In this document: positions 62,129 through 64,000 of the stretch, in pieces
How the letters are laid out: every line of letters begins with the position of its first letter
Position numbering within the stretch: position 1 is the first letter of the stretch
NCBI RefSeq assembly: GCF_902859935.1
Contig: NZ_CADIKI010000017.1
Coordinates: 62,001 to 126,000, forward strand
DNA length: 64,000 nucleotides
Source: Paraburkholderia fynbosensis
GTDB lineage: Bacteria; Pseudomonadota; Gammaproteobacteria; Burkholderiales; Burkholderiaceae
Direction: 5' to 3'
Notes under the pieces: generated by a model
What the model was told of the DNA's origin: nothing
Database searches by the model: none
The model's input: only the letters and a program-made list of their open reading frames with translations
Translations under genes and position numbers: made by a program

Positions 62129-63457
62129 TTAACGCGCTTGCGAAGCCGCCTGCACACGCACCCTGCCGCCGTCGGTCTGCGGCAGCAGCAGTGTGCTCAC
62201 CACGCCGATCAACAGACTGAACAACACGTAGTACAGCGGCGCGGCATTGCTGCCCGTCACCTTGACGAGCCACGTGTTGACGAACGGCGCCAGTCCACCG
62301 AACAGCAGCACGGCCAGGTTGTACGTGAGCGCCGCACCCGTCGAGCGCACGCCGACCGGAAACACTTCCGTCAACACGATGGGCACGGGCGCCCAGATAA
62401 AGCTCATGAAGAACGACACCCCCACTTGCAGCAGCAACAGCGAGTGGAACGAGGGCGCGGCGATGAAGTGATGGAAGAAGAACCACGCGGCCACGCCATA
62501 GCCGACCATTCCCGGCAGCAACACCGCCTTGCGTCCGTATCGATCGGACAGGTAGCCCGCGAGCGGACAGACCAGCAGGATGACGGCCGTTCCGAAAAAG
62601 GTCGCGAGATTCGCGTCCGCCGTCGCGATGCCCAGGCGCTGCTTCGCGAAGATCGGCAGGAAGAACACGAACACGTACGCGGAGACCGTGCCCACCACGC
62701 AGATGCCGGTGCTGGAGATCATCTCGCGCGGATACTTGCGCACGAGATCACGCAACGGCGTGCGCGCGGCCTTCTGCGATGCGCTCGCGGCGCTGCGGCG
62801 ATAGGCAAGAAACTCCGGCGATTCATCGACCTTCGAACGGATGATCCAGCCCACCGGGCCGATCAGGATGCCAAACAGAAAGGGCAGGCGCCATCCCCAT
62901 GATTCCAGTTGCGCCGCGCTGAGGTGGGTGGTGAGCAGGTACGCCACCGCGGCGCCCAGCGAGAATGCCAGCGCCTGCGAGCACATCTGGAAACTGCCGA
63001 AGAAGCCGCGCCGATGAGCGGGCGCGAACTCCACCAACATCGTGGTCGCACCGCTGAATTCGCCGCCGGCAGAGATGCCCTGAATCATCCGCGCCAGTAC
63101 CATCAGGATCGGCGCGGCGACGCCGATCGCGGCATAGGTCGGCAGCAGGCCGATCATGCCGGTGCCGAGCGCCATCAACACGATGGTGATCGACAGTGCC
63201 TTCTTGCGCCCGACCCGGTCGCCGTACAACCCGAGCAGCACGCCGCCGAGCGGGCGTACGGCAAAGCCGATGCCGAAGGTCGCCAACGTCAACATCAGCG
63301 AGGCGAGCGGGTTGTCGGCCGGGAAATACAGGCGCGCGATCGTCGCCGCAAACAGCCCGTAGATCGCGAAGTCGAACCACTCGAATGCATTGCCGAGAAC
63401 GGAGGCAATCACCACCTTTCTCACCATCGAGGACGATGGCACGGGGTTAGCGGACAT
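62129..63457 (-). CDS. MHS-family MFS transporter (ProP/citrate type)
   Basis: 442 residues, twelve helices. The metabolite:H+ symporter signs are GNAFEWFDFAIYGLFA in helix 1, YGDRVGRKKALSITIVLMALGTGMIG in the loop 2-3 and RMIQGISAGGEFSGATTML in helix 4, WGWRLPFLFG and a mirrored second-half DRYGRKAVLLPGM. Relatives carry proline/betaine, citrate, alpha-ketoglutarate or shikimate; the substrate is not decidable. It follows the M20 amidohydrolase gene by 36 nt, so the pair may take up and cleave an N-acyl amino acid. Confidence 0.9.
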   Translation of the reverse strand: MSANPVPSSSMVRKVVIASVLGNAFEWFDFAIYGLFAATIARLYFPADNPLASLMLTLATFGIGFAVRPLGGVLLGLYGDRVGRKKALSITIVLMALGTGMIGLLPTYAAIGVAAPILMVLARMIQGISAGGEFSGATTMLVEFAPAHRRGFFGSFQMCSQALAFSLGAAVAYLLTTHLSAAQLESWGWRLPFLFGILIGPVGWIIRSKVDESPEFLAYRRSAASASQKAARTPLRDLVRKYPREMISSTGICVVGTVSAYVFVFFLPIFAKQRLGIATADANLATFFGTAVILLVCPLAGYLSDRYGRKAVLLPGMVGYGVAAWFFFHHFIAAPSFHSLLLLQVGVSFFMSFIWAPVPIVLTEVFPVGVRSTGAALTYNLAVLLFGGLAPFVNTWLVKVTGSNAAPLYYVLFSLLIGVVSTLLLPQTDGGRVRVQAASQAR

Positions 63458-63493
63458 TGCGAATCTCCATGAAGATGTGATTGGCGAGTGCGC

Positions 63494-64000
63494 TCAACCC
63501 AGCCGACGCCGCACGATTTCGAGGAACACCGCCGCGCCTGCCGGTGCCGTGTCGTCGTCGAAATCGAATGCCGGGTGATGGCACGTCAGGCCGTCGTGAC
63601 CGAGGAAAAAGTACGAACCCGGGCGCTGCTGCAGCATGAAGGCGAAGTCTTCGGACGCCATCAGCGGGGCGACGTCGGAAATCACATTGTCGACGCCCAG
63701 CACGTGTTCCGCGGCGGCCCGCACGACGTCGGTCTGCTCAGGCGTGTTGACGGTGGGCGGAGAACTCTGCAGATGCTCGAATTCGACCGTGCATCCATAC
63801 ATACGCGCCGCGCCGTCGCAAATATCGCGCAGGCGCTTCAACGTCAGTTCCTGGGCCGCGACCGACAGCGTGCGCACGGTCCCTTCCAGCATGGCGGTGT
63901 CCGGGATCACGTTGATCGCGGTGCCGGCAATGAACTTGCAGACACTGACCACGGCGGTGTCGAGCGGATCGATATTGCGGCTGACGATACTCTGGATCGA
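63494..64000 (-). CDS. M20-family amidohydrolase (hippurate hydrolase type), 5' part missing
   Basis: The last 168 residues of an M20/peptidase D family hydrolase; the window ends inside the gene. Visible: FIAGTAINVIPDTAMLEGTVRTLS (start of the second half of the dimerisation lid and return to the catalytic domain), the metal-ligand segment PLMASEDFAFMLQQRPGSYFFLG and HHPAFDFDDDTAPAGAAVFLEIV with the His. Family members cleave hippurate, N-acyl amino acids or IAA-amino acid conjugates. Upstream of the MHS transporter gene, probably one operon. Confidence 0.9.
   Translation of the reverse strand, partial: SIQSIVSRNIDPLDTAVVSVCKFIAGTAINVIPDTAMLEGTVRTLSVAAQELTLKRLRDICDGAARMYGCTVEFEHLQSSPPTVNTPEQTDVVRAAAEHVLGVDNVISDVAPLMASEDFAFMLQQRPGSYFFLGHDGLTCHHPAFDFDDDTAPAGAAVFLEIVRRRLG

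Overview
The window is a 64 kb piece of a high-GC beta-proteobacterial main chromosome, most likely Paraburkholderia or Burkholderia. The reasons are the gene content and order (ctaCDGE with ctaA, ctaB, SURF1 and Sco genes; nag PTS cluster; gshA-gshB-EIIA-ptsH-ptsI; glnK-amtB-ubiK-comM; rsmD/ftsY), the G/C-rich third codon positions and the protein signatures. This is inference from recognised families; no database search was run. No rRNA, tRNA, CRISPR array, insertion sequence or prophage was recognised, so the segment is mostly core genome with a few decayed loci and rich regulatory DNA.

Layout. 1-6.7 kb: 3' end of hisC, a 2x[4Fe-4S] ferredoxin, coaD, rsmD, ftsY, a maleylacetoacetate/maleylpyruvate isomerase with a small fumarylacetoacetase-family hydrolase, and a YbiB-type protein. 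6.7-8.5 kb: a leucine-rich leader peptide with attenuator-like hairpins in front of a leuA whose 3' part is lost. 8.5-11.4 kb: a SnoaL/NTF2-like protein, a PagL-type outer-membrane protein, rpoH behind a sigma-E-like promoter and a perfect CIRCE operator, and a broken cydP with no cydAB beside it. 11.5-19 kb: the N-acetylglucosamine operon gntR-nagA-nagB2-(EIIA-HPr-EI fusion)-nagE, read leftward from one promoter with operator-like repeats. 19.3-23.8 kb: a MarR-GNAT fusion, an orphan MetQ-like binding protein, a chemoreceptor and a YciI protein.

23.8-34.6 kb: the aa3 cytochrome c oxidase locus. Sco, ctaB, ctaA, a second Sco-like protein and SURF1 lie on one side; ctaE, DUF2970, ctaG, a 44-residue assembly protein, ctaD, ctaC and a DUF2244 protein on the other. 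A small divergent membrane protein sits between them. CtaC is a three-part protein: CuA subunit II, cytochrome c and an OmpA-like domain. 34.8-43.9 kb: housekeeping genes bioC, comF, trmL, a macrodomain protein, gpsA, secB, grxC, a rhodanese, gpmA, ctpA and moeB/thiF. 43.9-49.5 kb: general PTS (ptsI, ptsH, EIIA-Man) and glutathione synthesis (gshB, gshA). 49.8-54 kb: amtB-glnK behind a sigma-54 promoter, then divergent ubiK and comM. 54-64 kb: a lipoprotein, a TlpA-like thioredoxin, the dctB-dctD pair next to dctA with its own sigma-54 promoter and upstream repeats, a glycerophosphodiesterase, an MHS-family transporter and the C-terminal part of an M20 amidohydrolase.

How it fits together. 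The genes support respiration (oxidase with heme A and copper assembly), carbon uptake with its control (GlcNAc PTS, C4-dicarboxylates), nitrogen control (PII/AmtB) and thiol/redox balance. The most useful observations are regulatory: the leu leader, sigma-E plus CIRCE on rpoH, the nag promoter/operator, and two sigma-54 promoters with upstream palindromes. Two decayed genes (leuA, cydP) mark past losses. I did not find a clearly new multigene system.
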